Of a stretch of DNA of 35,546 bases, positions 17,120 through 26,635 are shown piece by piece. Position 1 is the first letter of the stretch. Every line of letters starts with the position of its first letter. Source of the stretch: Candidatus Omnitrophota bacterium. Its GTDB lineage: Bacteria; Omnitrophota; Gorgyraeia; B26-G9. The notes below the pieces were generated by a model. It had not been told where the DNA came from. It saw only the letters and a program-made list of their open reading frames with translations, and ran no database searches. Position numbers and translations under genes: made by a program. The stretch covers positions 1 to 35,546 of the forward strand of contig JAHIOQ010000108.1 of NCBI GenBank assembly GCA_018895275.1, given 5' to 3'.

Positions 17120-17689
17120 ATGCAGGTAGCCGTAGTTGCCGTGTTTTTTGGGATAATGGTTGTGGCTTTTGCGCTGGTTATTTCAATCTATAACGGCTTG
17201 ATTACGCTGCGTAACAGGGTAAAAAACGGATGGTCTCAAATAGATGTTCAATTAAAGCGGCGTTATAACCTGATTCCGAATCTTGTGGAAACGGCTAAAG
17301 GATACATGAAGCATGAACGCGAGACCCTGGAGAAGGTGGTTCAGGCAAGGCAGCAGGCGGTGAACATTTCCGGCAGCGGAAACGTGGCGGAGCAGGCAAA
17401 AGCGGAGAATTTCTTGAGCCAGACCTTGCGTTCGCTTTTTGCCGTTTCCGAACGGTATCCGGACCTAAAAGCAAATCAAAATATGCTTCAATTGCAGGAA
17501 GAGCTTACTTCTACGGAAAATAAAATCGCTTTTGCGCGGCAGTATTATAATGACGAGGTCATGCGCTACAATACGAAAATCGAACGTTTTCCGGATACGG
17601 TTATCGCCGGCATGTTTAATTTTACAAAAGCGGAATTTTTTGAGATAGAAGATGCGGCACAACGTGAGGCTCCGCAGGTGAAATTTTAG
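17120..17689 (+). CDS. lemA: LemA family protein
   Basis: 'YNGLITLRNRVKNGWSQIDVQLKRRYNLIPNLVETAKGYMKHE', 'ENKIAFARQYYNDEVMRYNTKIERFPD'. Confidence 0.95.
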   Translation: MQVAVVAVFFGIMVVAFALVISIYNGLITLRNRVKNGWSQIDVQLKRRYNLIPNLVETAKGYMKHERETLEKVVQARQQAVNISGSGNVAEQAKAENFLSQTLRSLFAVSERYPDLKANQNMLQLQEELTSTENKIAFARQYYNDEVMRYNTKIERFPDTVIAGMFNFTKAEFFEIEDAAQREAPQVKF

Positions 17690-17714
17690 GATGTCTTATA
17701 GGGAAAGATAGACG

Positions 17715-19373
17715 ATGGGTTTTTCTTTTATCGAAATAGAGGAACAGAAAAGCCGCCTGATTTTTCTTCTTTTCTTGTTTCTTATGCTGTTTTATTTCAT
17801 TGTCGCCTGGCTTTTGATTATTCCTTTCAATCTTGTTTTCTTTTCCCGCATTTCCGGGGTTTTTCTCCCGACGCTTAAACAGATGCTGATTGCTTTTATT
17901 CTTGCCGTGATCGCCGGCGCCGCACATTGGTCCATCTCGGTTAACGGGGTTGTCGCCAGGGCTCTGGCAAGTATCGGGGCAAGGCCGGTGGATGAAAAAG
18001 ATATTTTTCATGTAAAATTCAAAAACATTGTGGAGGAGGCCTCGGTTGCTGCCGGAGGCAGACGGGTGGAACCCTGGGTAATTCCGGTGAGCGCGTTAAA
18101 TGCCTTTGCCTTAAGTGATTTTAGCGGGCGTGCGGTGATCGGGGTCACGGAAGGCTTATTGGCAAAGCTTAACCGTTCCCAACTGGAGGCGGTTATCGGG
18201 CATGAATTCGGACATATCCTAAGCGGCGACAGTATAATGACAACCATAACATCGTCATTATTCGGAATTTATTCGTCGTTGATGGACGGTATCCGTAGGA
18301 TTTTTGAATCCGGCCGCCATACGCGTTTTTCGCGTTCCCGCGGCGGGGGAGGAGTTTATATCTTCCTTGTCCTTGTTTATCTGATTTTAGCGGTAACTAA
18401 ATTTATGAGTAAATTATTGAATATGTTTATTTCCCGGCAACGTGAATACCGTGCCGACGCGATTGCGGTTCGATTGACGCGTAATCCTCTGGCCCTTGCC
18501 GAGGCGCTGCATCTGATTTCCAGAGGATGGCGTGGAGCGTATCTAAGCAGCGAGCATCTGGCCAGTATTTTTATTGTTAACCCGGTGCACAATAATCTCG
18601 ATGAATCGGAGAGTTTTTTTTCTGATATATTTTCTACGCATCCGCCGATAAAGAAGCGGATTGCGATTGCCGTGGATATGGCGCATATAAACGTTAAGAA
18701 TATGGAGGATGAGCTTAAGCAAAAGAGTGTGCCGGCAGAGCGCATGTCTTCTACTATTCAGGAAGTGGAGCAGCCGGAGGAAGACCGCTGGTTCGCCGTG
18801 GACAGCCAGGGGCAATGGCAGGGGCCTTTTGCCTTTGGACAGATGGCTGCGATGCCCTGGATTACGGCTGAAACATGGGTGCATAAAGAGTTTGATTCAA
18901 AAGTACAGTATGCCTGGCAGAATGATGATATCCGGGGGCTTTTACAGGGGAATGGGGCGCAGCATGGCAGGTATTCTTGCCCAAGGTGCAATTTTGCGTT
19001 GAAAGATGTTTTATATGAAGGAGTTCCGCTGTGGCATTGTTCCGGGTGCGCAGGCAATCTCGTAGAGCGCTCAAAGATTATGCGGATTCTCACTCGGCGG
19101 CAACAGGGATTTTCCGCGGAGGTCGAGCAAATGGGAAAGGTGATAAAGACCACGGTGAAACACAGCCAAATAAGCACTAAGGCCGGCGGTTCGTTCGGCA
19201 GCGCGCAGTTATTCAATTGTCCGCTTTGCCGCAGGCCGATGCGCAGGCAGTTTTATAATTTTGACTACCTGGTTGAGATTGATTTGTGTTTATATTGTGA
19301 TATAATCTGGTTTGATAAAAATGAACTGGAAGTCCTGCAGTTTTTGTACGAACAGCATGATGAACTTAAGTAG
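17715..19373 (+). CDS. M48-family membrane metalloprotease (HtpX-like) with C-terminal GYF_2-like and zinc-ribbon regions
   Basis: 'VIGHEFGHILSGD' HExxH motif, downstream 'SRQREYRADAIAV'; 'WFAVDSQGQWQGPFAFGQMAAMPWITAETWVHK' GYF_2-like; two CxxC...CxxC clusters 'CPRCN...CSGC' and 'CPLCRRPM...CLYCDIIWFDKNEL'. Confidence 0.9.
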   Translation: MGFSFIEIEEQKSRLIFLLFLFLMLFYFIVAWLLIIPFNLVFFSRISGVFLPTLKQMLIAFILAVIAGAAHWSISVNGVVARALASIGARPVDEKDIFHVKFKNIVEEASVAAGGRRVEPWVIPVSALNAFALSDFSGRAVIGVTEGLLAKLNRSQLEAVIGHEFGHILSGDSIMTTITSSLFGIYSSLMDGIRRIFESGRHTRFSRSRGGGGVYIFLVLVYLILAVTKFMSKLLNMFISRQREYRADAIAVRLTRNPLALAEALHLISRGWRGAYLSSEHLASIFIVNPVHNNLDESESFFSDIFSTHPPIKKRIAIAVDMAHINVKNMEDELKQKSVPAERMSSTIQEVEQPEEDRWFAVDSQGQWQGPFAFGQMAAMPWITAETWVHKEFDSKVQYAWQNDDIRGLLQGNGAQHGRYSCPRCNFALKDVLYEGVPLWHCSGCAGNLVERSKIMRILTRRQQGFSAEVEQMGKVIKTTVKHSQISTKAGGSFGSAQLFNCPLCRRPMRRQFYNFDYLVEIDLCLYCDIIWFDKNELEVLQFLYEQHDELK

Positions 19374-19402
19374 AATTCATCTATATAAAAGGGAATTAAT
19401 GT

Positions 19403-19741
19403 ATGGGCCGTAAGCACCTGGATAGATGTTGGGAATACATGCGTTGTGCAGAGCAAGTAGCGTGCGCGGCGTATCCTGATTGCGGCGAAGTATGCTGGGA
19501 AGCCGCGGGGACGATGCGCACTAATGAAGCGGAGAAGCGGCTTGAGAAACAGTCCAAGCTTGCCCGGGAAACAGGCCGTGACCTGACCGAGCAGGAGTTG
19601 TTGATGTTTAAACCGGTAAGATCGGTAAAACTTTGTAAATACATTGAAAGGTACGCAAGCTGTAAATGCTGCCCGTATTATCAATATGTGGATAAAATAA
19701 AAAAGATATCAAAAGGAAGAAGTCCTTTTGACGAATGGTGA
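19403..19741 (+). CDS. Small Cys-rich protein, two-CW-domain-like
   Basis: 'CWEYMRC...CAAYPDCGEVCWEAAGTM ... CKYIERYASCKCCPYYQ'. Confidence 0.6.
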   Translation: MGRKHLDRCWEYMRCAEQVACAAYPDCGEVCWEAAGTMRTNEAEKRLEKQSKLARETGRDLTEQELLMFKPVRSVKLCKYIERYASCKCCPYYQYVDKIKKISKGRSPFDEW

Positions 19742-20320
19742 TCAGGTATCTTTAATTTCAACGGAAAATAAGGCCAGCACTTTTTTAAGTTTGCTTAGCG
19801 GTAACCCGACTACGTTATAATAATCTCCCTGCATTTTTTTTACCAGGATATCCGCGTTTTCCTGCACGGCATATCCTCCGGCCTTATCGTGATTTCTTAA
19901 GGCAAGCACTTTTATCTGCGAAACAGGGATTTTTCTCGTCGTTATTTTTGTCTTATCGATGTCTACGATTCGTTTTCCGGTTTTAGCATCAATAACGGCA
20001 ATCGCCGTGTAAACATAGTGAGTCGTACCGCTTAATGAAGCGAGCATTTTTTCCGCATGGGCAATATCGCGGGGTTTGCCGAATATTTTATTGTGAAAGA
20101 CAACAATCGTGTCTGCGGCGATGATGATCCCCCGGCCGTGACGTTTGGCGACCTCTTCGGCTTTAGAAAGGGCAAGATGAATCGCATGATGCTCCGGCGC
20201 CAGGCAAGAAGCGGCGATTTCATCAATGCTGCTGGGGATGACTTTAAAGCGCAAACCGGTATTTTTTAAAAGTTCTTTTCTTCGCGGAGACCGCGACGCC
20301 AGTATTATTTCTTTTTCCAT
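19742..20320 (-). CDS. maf: Maf-family nucleotide pyrophosphatase
   Basis: 'IILASRSPRRKELL', 'IIAADTIV', 'GKPRD'; start Met at 20320, coupled to the upstream gene via TGATG overlap (ORF track start at 20377 is overextended). Confidence 0.93.
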   Translation of the reverse strand: MEKEIILASRSPRRKELLKNTGLRFKVIPSSIDEIAASCLAPEHHAIHLALSKAEEVAKRHGRGIIIAADTIVVFHNKIFGKPRDIAHAEKMLASLSGTTHYVYTAIAVIDAKTGKRIVDIDKTKITTRKIPVSQIKVLALRNHDKAGGYAVQENADILVKKMQGDYYNVVGLPLSKLKKVLALFSVEIKDT

Positions 20321-21924
20321 CAAATGTTTTGCGGATAGATTTTGGGATTTGCCTCTTCCTTGATTTTTGAAAACCAAACGTTTAAAAACCGGTTCTTTTT
20401 AAAAACAAGTATTTTTTCACGGTATTGTTCTTTTTCCGTTTTAAACTTTTCTTCATCTACGGGCGTGATTTTTTCCAGTTGAGCTATGCAGAACCCGCGG
20501 GGAGTGCTGATTACGGAAGAAACTTCCTGGGGTTTTAATGAAAACACGGCGTTCGTAAACTCCTGGGCAAAACCGAGTTCATTAACGTATCCGGAACGGG
20601 TTAAATCCGTTACTGTCTTTATCCGGCGGCCGGTTTTTTCCGCGGCATCTTTAAACGTTAAGTTATCCTTTTCCATCAAGGAAATGATTTCACTGCGCAG
20701 TTCTTCCGCTTTATTGCGAGCTAATGATTCTGCCTGCACGCTGCGGTATTTTTCTTTGGCCGCGTCCTTTACTTCTTCGAATTCAGGCACATAGGGTTCA
20801 AACTTTTTAATCGGCTTTAAAATATAAAGCGCGGTCGGGGTCTTAATTATTTCGCTTATTTCGCCTGTCTTTAAGGAAAAAGCCGCCTTAAGGAAAGGAA
20901 AGCTTAATCCTACTTCAGGGATTTCTTCCAGCATGGAGAAAGGCGCGGTTTTTTTTGCGGTTAGGCCGAATTCTGCGGCTACCTCACTAAAGGTTCTCTC
21001 CGTATAGAGATTGTTCATGATCTGCCGCGCTGTTTCCGAAGCGAGGTTATTCATCTCTTTTTCAAGCAGTTTATCATGGATGCCGTTTTTGACCTCGGCG
21101 AATTCCTTATACTGCGGAGCGCTGTTCCGGCCTTCAGCGCCTTCCGCTTCCGGAATTTTAAATTGAGTTTTGTTTTTCTCGTAATAATCCTGTAAGCGTT
21201 CGTCGCTTATTTTGGCTGAATCCTTAAAATGCTCAAACTTAATTTCAATGTATTCAACGCTTACGCGTTCCGGTTTTTTGAATTGCTCTTTGTTGTTTTC
21301 GTAATAGGCTTTAATGTCTTCAACATTATCGGCGGCAACCGCATCGAGTAATTCGGCGGGATTTACAAGAATGTATGAAGCCGATGCCTGTTCCTTATCT
21401 TTAATATACGCCTCTCGGATTTCTTCATCGCCGGCGCTGATTTTATCCGTAACCTCCTGCATAAGTTTTGCGATTAATAATGAATGCTGAATTCCTCGTT
21501 CGAAATCAACCGTAGACTGCTGAAAGAGCCGGCTGATAATCATTGCATAGTTTTGCGGGGACATCTGCGCGTATTGGAAAAGGGGCAAACTTTTGATGTA
21601 ATCCAGCAGTTCTTTATTCGATACGCTGATATTATTTTTTTTTGCTTCGATGAGGAGGATCAGGCGCGTCCAGGTTTGCTCCTCCAGGTCAACGGATTGC
21701 GCGAAATTATCGCCGTATTGCATCCAGGCATCGTTGCGGGCTGCCTGTTTTTCAATCGTAAAATCCTTCAAGGCTACTTTTTTGTTAAATATCTCTCCGG
21801 CATATCCGGAGCGGCGGTTGCTTACGGCAGAACCGATATTCCAGATGACAAATGCGGGAACGATAAAAATTGCAATAAGCCACATTATTGTTTTCATGTG
21901 TTTTCTCAGATTTTTGAAAATCAT
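20320..21924 (-). CDS. SurA/PpiD-like membrane-anchored peptidyl-prolyl isomerase
   Basis: Single N-terminal TM 'IMWLIAIFIVPAFVIWNIG', SurA_N-like helices, PpiC-type 'FSLKTGEISEIIKTPTALYILKP' and 'FSLKPQEVSSVISTPRGFCIAQLEK'. Confidence 0.85.
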   Translation of the reverse strand: MIFKNLRKHMKTIMWLIAIFIVPAFVIWNIGSAVSNRRSGYAGEIFNKKVALKDFTIEKQAARNDAWMQYGDNFAQSVDLEEQTWTRLILLIEAKKNNISVSNKELLDYIKSLPLFQYAQMSPQNYAMIISRLFQQSTVDFERGIQHSLLIAKLMQEVTDKISAGDEEIREAYIKDKEQASASYILVNPAELLDAVAADNVEDIKAYYENNKEQFKKPERVSVEYIEIKFEHFKDSAKISDERLQDYYEKNKTQFKIPEAEGAEGRNSAPQYKEFAEVKNGIHDKLLEKEMNNLASETARQIMNNLYTERTFSEVAAEFGLTAKKTAPFSMLEEIPEVGLSFPFLKAAFSLKTGEISEIIKTPTALYILKPIKKFEPYVPEFEEVKDAAKEKYRSVQAESLARNKAEELRSEIISLMEKDNLTFKDAAEKTGRRIKTVTDLTRSGYVNELGFAQEFTNAVFSLKPQEVSSVISTPRGFCIAQLEKITPVDEEKFKTEKEQYREKILVFKKNRFLNVWFSKIKEEANPKIYPQNI

Positions 21925-22051
21925 TTTTTCCTCCTCATTTTTGAATGTATATATGATAATTAATTTCTGCGGTATCCACCAGAGATTCTCCGCTTAATGG
22001 CGAAAATAGACTACCATAGTATAACGAAAATTTTTGCTTTTTGCAAATTTT

Positions 22052-22080
22052 TTGACAAAAATGTCCGGATGTGATACATT
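22052..22080 (+). promoter_or_regulatory. Putative sigma70-type promoter (TTGACA-17 nt-TACATT)
   Basis: TTGACA 22052-22057, TACATT 22075-22080, in the divergent intergenic region. Confidence 0.55.
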
Positions 22081-22120
22081 TTAATCAAAGAAATAAAAAA
22101 ATTGTTGAGGGATATAGGTT

Positions 22121-22260
<140 letters not shown>

Positions 22261-22277
22261 AATCAACAGAAAAATTT

Positions 22278-23240
22278 ATGCTTGATCCCAAAGTGGCAGA
22301 AAGAATAACTCGCGCGTTAAATTTCCAGGAGACTGATTGCGTTCCGATATGTGACTTTATAGATAATTCCCGGTTATTTGAATATTTTTCTCACAAGGAA
22401 AATCATTCGCTGGAAGAAAAAGTTAAGGCATATCACGGATTAGGTGTTGATGTCTGCTGGCGTTTTAACCAGCGCCTTAGTCATCGTGAAAACGGCATTT
22501 GGGCAAATCTGCGGCGTTTCGCCATGCGCGCTCCGCGTTTTAGGGTAATAACCAGGGATGAGTTGTTTGCCGAATTCGATGATTTTGCTCAACAGCAGGA
22601 ATTATTTCAGCCTTACACATACCTGGCGATGTCAACAGAAGGGTGTTTAAGTGTTCTGTACCGGGGTATCGGATTCGAAGAATTCACCCGGAGGATGTAT
22701 GAATACCCGATTGAGACGGAAAGGCTTATTGATATATTTGCCGAAAACCTTTATCAAAAGGCCGATGAATTCGCGCGCCGTGATTTAGGGGGTATCTTTT
22801 TTATAAAAGATGACATTGCTTATGATAAAGGACTGATATTTTCCCTTGATTTTTTGCAGAAACAATGGCTGCCGCGCATAAAACAGGCTATTCGTCCGTT
22901 AAAAGACAAAAATGTGAAAGTAATTCTGCACTCGGAAGGGGATATCGGGCCGCTTATTGATGGTCTTATTTCTATCGGAATTGACGGGATTCATCCAGTG
23001 GATTCAACTGCCGGGATGGATGCATCTATTATTAAAAAAAAGTATGGAAGAAGTCTTATTTTGTTTGGTTCAATAGAGTTAAATGTATTGCCGGACGAAG
23101 AAGTGATAGCTCATACCAATCGTTATATCCGGAATGCTGCTTGTGGAGCAGGTTGTTTTCTAGGGACAAGATTCGGCATTACAAATGATCTGGATTTAAA
23201 ACGCGTCTTTTCCTTCTTTAACGCGATCAAAGAACATTAA
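22278..23240 (+). CDS. Uroporphyrinogen decarboxylase (URO-D) family protein, probably a methyltransferase-type member
   Basis: 'VILHSEGDIGPLIDGLISIGIDGIHPVDSTAGMD' and overall UroD/MtaA-like arrangement. Confidence 0.85.
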   Translation: MLDPKVAERITRALNFQETDCVPICDFIDNSRLFEYFSHKENHSLEEKVKAYHGLGVDVCWRFNQRLSHRENGIWANLRRFAMRAPRFRVITRDELFAEFDDFAQQQELFQPYTYLAMSTEGCLSVLYRGIGFEEFTRRMYEYPIETERLIDIFAENLYQKADEFARRDLGGIFFIKDDIAYDKGLIFSLDFLQKQWLPRIKQAIRPLKDKNVKVILHSEGDIGPLIDGLISIGIDGIHPVDSTAGMDASIIKKKYGRSLILFGSIELNVLPDEEVIAHTNRYIRNAACGAGCFLGTRFGITNDLDLKRVFSFFNAIKEH

Positions 23241-23377
23241 AACTAATTAAAAATGATAAGGTTGGTTTTTGTCCTAGCCGTATGGTAAACTATAAAAACT
23301 GCTATAAATCGATCGTGCATTCTTGAAAAATTTTATTGCTATGATATGAGGGTTGTTGTATAATAAATACAAACGGC

Positions 23378-24052
23378 ATGTTATATATAGTTGCAACACC
23401 AATCGGAAACTTAAAGGATATCACCTTAAGGGCGATAGAAGTTTTGTCTAAAGTGGATTTTATTGCGTGTGAAGATACGCGGCGCACGCATATATTGTTG
23501 CAGCATTATGATATTAAAAAGCCGTTACTAAGTTATTACGAATACAATAAGCTGAAAAGAATAGATGAAATTATCCGCGCTTTAAAAGAAAATAAGAATG
23601 TCGCTTTGGTCAGCGACGCGGGTACCCCGGGAATTTCCGATCCGGGCAGCAGTCTAATAAGAAGGGTCATTGGCGAAAATTTAAAAATAGAGGTAATTCC
23701 GGGAGCAAGTGCGTTGCTTGTGGGATTGGTGCTTTCCGGGCTGCCGATGCATAAATTTATTTTCGAAGGTTTTTTGCCCGTAAAAGCCGGCGCCCGCCGC
23801 AGGGCTCTGGAATGTTTTAAGGATGAGCATAGGACGGTAATTTTTTACGAATCTCCCCATCGGTTGCTTAAGACATTGGTTGAAATAAAAGAGGTTTTGG
23901 GTAATTGTAATATTGTAATTGCCAGAGAATTAACGAAAAAATTCGAAGAAGTTTTGCGCTTTAAAGCGGAGGAAGCGATAGTGCATTTTACAAGAAATGA
24001 ACCTAGAGGAGAATTTGTAATCTTAATACATTCAAACATGAAAGGGGAATAA
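23378..24052 (+). CDS. rsmI: 16S rRNA (cytidine(1402)-2'-O)-methyltransferase
   Basis: 'MLYIVATPIGNLKDITLRAIEVL', 'CEDTRRT', 'VSDAGTPGISDPG', 'IPGASA'. Confidence 0.96.
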   Translation: MLYIVATPIGNLKDITLRAIEVLSKVDFIACEDTRRTHILLQHYDIKKPLLSYYEYNKLKRIDEIIRALKENKNVALVSDAGTPGISDPGSSLIRRVIGENLKIEVIPGASALLVGLVLSGLPMHKFIFEGFLPVKAGARRRALECFKDEHRTVIFYESPHRLLKTLVEIKEVLGNCNIVIARELTKKFEEVLRFKAEEAIVHFTRNEPRGEFVILIHSNMKGE

Positions 24053-24054
24053 CC

Positions 24055-24465
24055 ATGAGCGATAACCGCAAACATGTTATTCTATTGATGGAAGACGACG
24101 AAGTGTTGAGAAGATATCTTGCCAAGCTTTTGCGGGCTGATGGTTTCGAGGTTATTGAAGCAGGGAGCGTGAAAGAAGCGATTGAATGTGCGAGGACTCC
24201 TGAACTGAATCTGGTTGTGGCTGATTTAAAAATGCCGGATGATACGGCTATCGGTCTGATGAAAAAGCTTTCAGAGCAGCATATCGACATTCCGGTAATT
24301 ATTATTACCGCGTTTGGAGAGTGGGAAACATATTTGGAAGCATTGGATTTGGGCGTTTGCGATTACTTGAATAAGCCTATAGAATATGCGGAGTTTAAAG
24401 AGAAGATAAAATTGGTATTGGCAAAGAATGGTCAAAGAAAACATAAAAAGAAACCGGTAAGATAA
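24055..24465 (+). CDS. Stand-alone response-regulator receiver domain protein
   Basis: 'ILLMEDDEVLRRYLAKLL', phospho-acceptor 'LVVADLKMP', 'VIIITAFG', 'DYLNKPI'. Confidence 0.93.
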   Translation: MSDNRKHVILLMEDDEVLRRYLAKLLRADGFEVIEAGSVKEAIECARTPELNLVVADLKMPDDTAIGLMKKLSEQHIDIPVIIITAFGEWETYLEALDLGVCDYLNKPIEYAEFKEKIKLVLAKNGQRKHKKKPVR

Positions 24466-24543
24466 AGCGCAATATCGTATCGAGGTCTGTTCACGGTTCC
24501 TATCTGCTTGAAGAGCATTCCGATTATTGCCGTCATATAAACA

Positions 24544-25146
24544 ATGAAAAAGATTGCGGTATTCTGTTCAGGGTTTGGGTCAAATCTCCAGGCGATTATT
24601 AATGCGGTTAAGCGGGGGGGTGTAAAAGCCGACATCGCTTTTGTCCTCACCGATAAAGTCGACGCGCCTGCTTTGGTAAGGGCGCGTAAGGCCGGGATAC
24701 CTTTTATGTATGTTGACCCGGATGATTTTAAAGACCGCTTGGCATATGACAAATATGTGGCCGGCCAATTAAAAAAAAGGAATATTGATTTTGTCGTGCT
24801 TGCCGGGTTTCTGCGGATAATCAGCCCGTATTTTGTGCGTAAGTTTAAGAATAAGATAATCAATGTCCATCCGGCACTGCTTCCGTCTTTTAAAGGAGTG
24901 CATGGAATACGTGATGCCATAAATTACGGGGTTAAAGTAACCGGTGTGACCGTTCATTTTGTCGAAGAAGAACTGGATGCCGGTCCGGTTATCCTGCAGA
25001 AAGCGGTTAATGTCAGAGACGACGATACGCAGGATTCTTTGGCGCAGCGTATACACAAGGTTGAGCATATGTTATATCCGCTGGCGGTAAAATTGTTGGT
25101 TGAAAACAGAATAACGGTTAAAGGGAGAAAAGTCAGGATAAAATGA
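24544..25146 (+). CDS. purN: Phosphoribosylglycinamide formyltransferase
   Basis: 'IAVFCSGFGSNLQAII', 'VLAGFLRIISP', 'IINVHPALLPSFKGVHG', 'VTVHFVEEELDAGPVI'. Confidence 0.96.
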   Translation: MKKIAVFCSGFGSNLQAIINAVKRGGVKADIAFVLTDKVDAPALVRARKAGIPFMYVDPDDFKDRLAYDKYVAGQLKKRNIDFVVLAGFLRIISPYFVRKFKNKIINVHPALLPSFKGVHGIRDAINYGVKVTGVTVHFVEEELDAGPVILQKAVNVRDDDTQDSLAQRIHKVEHMLYPLAVKLLVENRITVKGRKVRIK

Positions 25147-26573
25147 AAGGACAGGGGCCGCGTAAACTAATACGTTTCGGAACCTCGGGGTGGCGCGCGA
25201 TTATTGCCGATGAGTTCACTTTTGAAAATGTGCGTTTGGTAAGCCGGGCAATAGCCGCGTATGTAAAGAGGGAGAATTCCGCCGCAAGCGTGCTTATCGG
25301 ATACGATACGCGTTTTCTTTCGCGGGAATTTGCGAAGATTTGCGCGGATGTGTTTGCGCAGGAAAACATAAACGTTTTACTTTCGGACCGAGATGTCCCC
25401 ACGCCGGTAATCGCCTATCATATTATTGCTAAAAAGCAGGACGGCGGAATAAATTTTACGGCAAGTCATAATTCGCCGGAGTATAACGGCATAAAGTTTT
25501 CAACCGCTTATGGCGGTCCTGCGCCGAAAAGCGTAACTTCCGTGATTGAAAAAAGTATTGCGGCGCTTAACGGCCGTCCGTTGCGGAAAATGAAGGATAA
25601 CGATAGTCGTGCTGCGGTAAAAATTGTTGACCTGCGTAAAGAATATCTGAATAGAATTAAACGGATTGTGGATATTGATTGTATCAAAAAAGCACGTTTA
25701 AAAATCGCTGTGGATTGTTTGTACGGCACAAGCCGAGGGTATCTTGACACGCTTCTTCAAGTCGCCAGCAAGGAATTTTTTGTTTTTAATAACTATATAA
25801 ATCCTCTTTTCGGCGGTTTTCCTCCGGAACCGGATAAGGCATATATCAAGGATTTGATTACGCATGTGCAGGCTAATTCCTTTCATCTTGGGCTTGCCTG
25901 CGATGGTGATGCGGATCGTTTTGGGATCGTAGATAAAGGCGGAGTCTTTTTTTCGCCGAATGAGGTTTTTACGCTCTTGTTTTATTATCTGCTTAAAACG
26001 CGTAAAAAAGCCGGATGTGTAGCTCGGACGCTGGCCACGACGCATATGATTGATGCCATTGCCGAAAAAGAAGGAATGGAAGTAATTGAGACTCCGGTGG
26101 GGTTTAAGTATATAGGGGAGGCATTAAGCCGCGGCGACTGTTTAATCGGCGGCGAAGAATCCGGCGGGTTATCAATCCGTGGGCATGTGCCGGAAAAAGA
26201 CGGTATTTTGGCCTGTCTGCTTATTGCCGAGATGGTTGCCCGCGAAAAAAAGACATTGCAGGAAATGCTGGGTTCATTATATGAACGGTATGGATACTAT
26301 TATTCGCGCAGAATAAACCTCTATCTGGCTGCGCATGAAAAAGATATATTAGTTGAACGTTTTAAGGCATTAGCCTCGGCAGATGAATTCGGCGGCATGA
26401 AAATAAAAAGAAAAGATTTGACCGACGGATATAAATTGATTTTTGACCGCGATTATTGGGTTATGTTTCGTCTTTCCGGAACAGAGCCGGTGGTGCGGTG
26501 TTATTATGAGGCCGCTTCCCGCAAGAAATTAATGCATTTGAAAAAGAGTATAGATGCTTTTGTAAAAGTTTGA
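25143..26573 (+). CDS. Phosphoglucomutase/phosphomannomutase family protein
   Basis: 'FGTSGWRAIIADEF', 'TASHNSPEYNGIK', 'CDGDADRFGIVD', 'GGEESGGLS', 'RLSGTEPVVRCYYE'; 4-nt overlap with purN. Confidence 0.95.
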   Translation: MKGQGPRKLIRFGTSGWRAIIADEFTFENVRLVSRAIAAYVKRENSAASVLIGYDTRFLSREFAKICADVFAQENINVLLSDRDVPTPVIAYHIIAKKQDGGINFTASHNSPEYNGIKFSTAYGGPAPKSVTSVIEKSIAALNGRPLRKMKDNDSRAAVKIVDLRKEYLNRIKRIVDIDCIKKARLKIAVDCLYGTSRGYLDTLLQVASKEFFVFNNYINPLFGGFPPEPDKAYIKDLITHVQANSFHLGLACDGDADRFGIVDKGGVFFSPNEVFTLLFYYLLKTRKKAGCVARTLATTHMIDAIAEKEGMEVIETPVGFKYIGEALSRGDCLIGGEESGGLSIRGHVPEKDGILACLLIAEMVAREKKTLQEMLGSLYERYGYYYSRRINLYLAAHEKDILVERFKALASADEFGGMKIKRKDLTDGYKLIFDRDYWVMFRLSGTEPVVRCYYEAASRKKLMHLKKSIDAFVKV

Positions 26574-26635
26574 ATAGATTTATTAGTTGACTTTTAAAAA
26601 TATTAGTTGTATATTTAAGCGGGGATTAATTATTA

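Noticed and set aside
16975-17193. 72-aa ORF upstream of/overlapping lemA
   Set aside because: Overlaps the lemA start out of frame; no signal or family; lemA has a good RBS ('aaaggagaaaa') and start at 17120.
18758-19216. 152-aa antisense ORF over the M48 protease tail
   Set aside because: Shadow ORF of a GC-rich coding region; no motif.
24432-24920. 162-aa antisense ORF over purN
   Set aside because: Overlaps conserved purN; no motif support.
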